30,045 nt of DNA from Phoronis australis (lineage: Eukaryota; Phoronida; Phoronidae). The translations under genes were made by a program, and so were the position numbers. Position 1 is the first letter of the stretch; each line of letters begins with the position of its first letter. Shown here piece by piece: positions 29,227 through 30,045 of this stretch. The notes below the pieces were generated by a model that worked only from the letters and a program-made list of their open reading frames with translations, did no database searches and had not been told where the DNA came from. The stretch spans positions 1 to 30,045 of the forward strand of contig NMRA01001290.1 in the NCBI GenBank assembly GCA_002633005.1, written 5' to 3'.

Positions 29227-29670
29227 CAGCAGGTAACTTCCAGCCCACATAGCACGTGAACACGTGCCATCACTATTGAGAGGTAACAACTAATAGTAAC
29301 AACACAAGTACTAATTAAACAATTGAATATATTCACACACCAGCGCATGCAGGCACAGAAACTCATCAACATCGACAGCGACAACAGTAACAACAACAAC
29401 AACGGTAACACTATCATTAACAACAAGCTAGAATTTGATCGCTAGAGTATGTAACAACCAGTAACCCATATAGCCGGTGAACACGTGCCAACACTATTGA
29501 GCGGTAACAAGACATGGTATCAACACAAGTACTAACCTAACTATTGAATATACGCACACATACCCACACGCACACTCTCATGACAACACCAACAAGAAGA
29601 CATCAGTAAGAACCTCAAAAACAACAACAACAGTAACAACAATAAATACATCAGCAAGAATCCCAACAAC
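29227..29670 (+). repeat. two tandem units of about 221 bp with AAC-rich ends
   Basis: GTGAACACGTGCCA...CACTATTGAG then GGTAACAA...CAACACAAGTACTAA...TTGAATAT recurs at an offset of 221 bp. Each unit ends in AAC/AAT-rich triplet sequence that continues to about 29740. The conserved GAACACGTGCC contains an E-box CACGTG. Confidence 0.85.
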
Positions 29671-30045
29671 AAAACCATGTGTCAACAAGCATTGTAAAAC
29701 AAAAATAACAACAACTGTAAACAACTCGACAAGAAAACAGTAACCGTCATATCATCAGGAATTGGATAAAGGGGTATTTGATAATTTATAGGAACTCAAA
29801 CAAGTTTTCGGGACAAAACACACACAACACTCCAGAAATTATTCGAGAACTACACGGAGTGCACTGTTTAAATAGCTTCATGCACCAGCTCAAATTGGCA
29901 TTTCACACATCCCACCAGATGTACACCAATGGGTGACAATATTACCAGTTCTATTCCACCTGATTCATTTTTTCTGTATTCTGAACTATTATTTTCTCCT
30001 TGAAAGTCCCCTCTGTATCTCCCTCAACCCCCTCTCTCTCACTTT
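29671..30045. other. AAC-rich then pyrimidine-rich end of window
   Basis: Triplet-rich sequence fades by about 29740. The last 50 bp are CT-rich (CCCTCTGTATCTCCCTC, CCCCCTCTCTCTCACTTT). No gene is seen. Confidence 0.5.

Overview
The window looks like non-coding-rich nuclear DNA from an animal, most likely a marine invertebrate (echinoderm, hemichordate, cephalochordate or mollusc; the sequence alone does not separate these). Reasons: AT-rich DNA with no open reading frame above about 131 codons on either strand, splice-like signals, short non-autonomous transposon remnants including the CAG-[GT]-G-[GT]-CGGAT type of inverted end, an (AT)25 microsatellite, and marked excess of the palindrome TACATGTA (about 25 copies where about one is expected). 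Nothing resembles an operon, phage, CRISPR array or bacterial gene. Every coding call below is a short candidate exon read from start-codon context, splice consensus and frame. None was recognised as a known protein, so confidences are modest.

Layout. 1-3.7 kb: no supportable gene. 3.7-9.7 kb: a segment with several promoter-like patches and short candidate first exons. These are a minus-strand start at 4098 (MASIKKLGHKLLSGEELEE, then GTGAGA) behind a pair of facing CCAAT boxes; a candidate divergent pair around 6.44-6.78 kb sharing a YY1/ETS-type promoter; and a plus-strand start at 9575. Between them lie a 148-bp inverted-end element, an AT microsatellite, a perfect 16-bp hairpin, and two inverted copies of a G-rich element. 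10.1-12.6 kb: a satellite-like array of about 185-bp units, each carrying a 46-nt hairpin made from GATTCCAATACGGGCC and its reverse complement, bracketed by two diverged flanking copies.

13.2-24.3 kb: a large duplicated block. Copy A (13176-16750), copy B (18992-21681), copy C (21860-22990) and a strongly diverged copy D (about 23087-24330) share a unit. Its 5' part looks like an E-box/TATA promoter plus a short untranslated exon ending CATTTCAG|GTAAGTG. Its 3' part holds a 111-nt candidate exon with intact splice sites in A, B and C. B lacks 1,054 bp, including the promoter, at a CACA microhomology. Six single N bases (10695, 11865, 12451, 16751, 18585, 21682) lie inside or at the edges of these repeats and probably mark contig joins, so part of the apparent duplication may be uncollapsed haplotypes or assembly artefact.

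24.3-30 kb: an E-box/TATA patch at 24.8 kb, a candidate coding exon at 25318 (MSDGRQTIILL...) and a GC-rich candidate exon at 26148, a small inverted-end element, a possible terminal exon at 28768, and simple tandem repeats up to the right end. A tentative model joins the copy D promoter and leader exon to the 25.3 kb coding exon through a 2.0-kb intron, about the same length as the corresponding intron in copy A. This can only be settled with transcript data.
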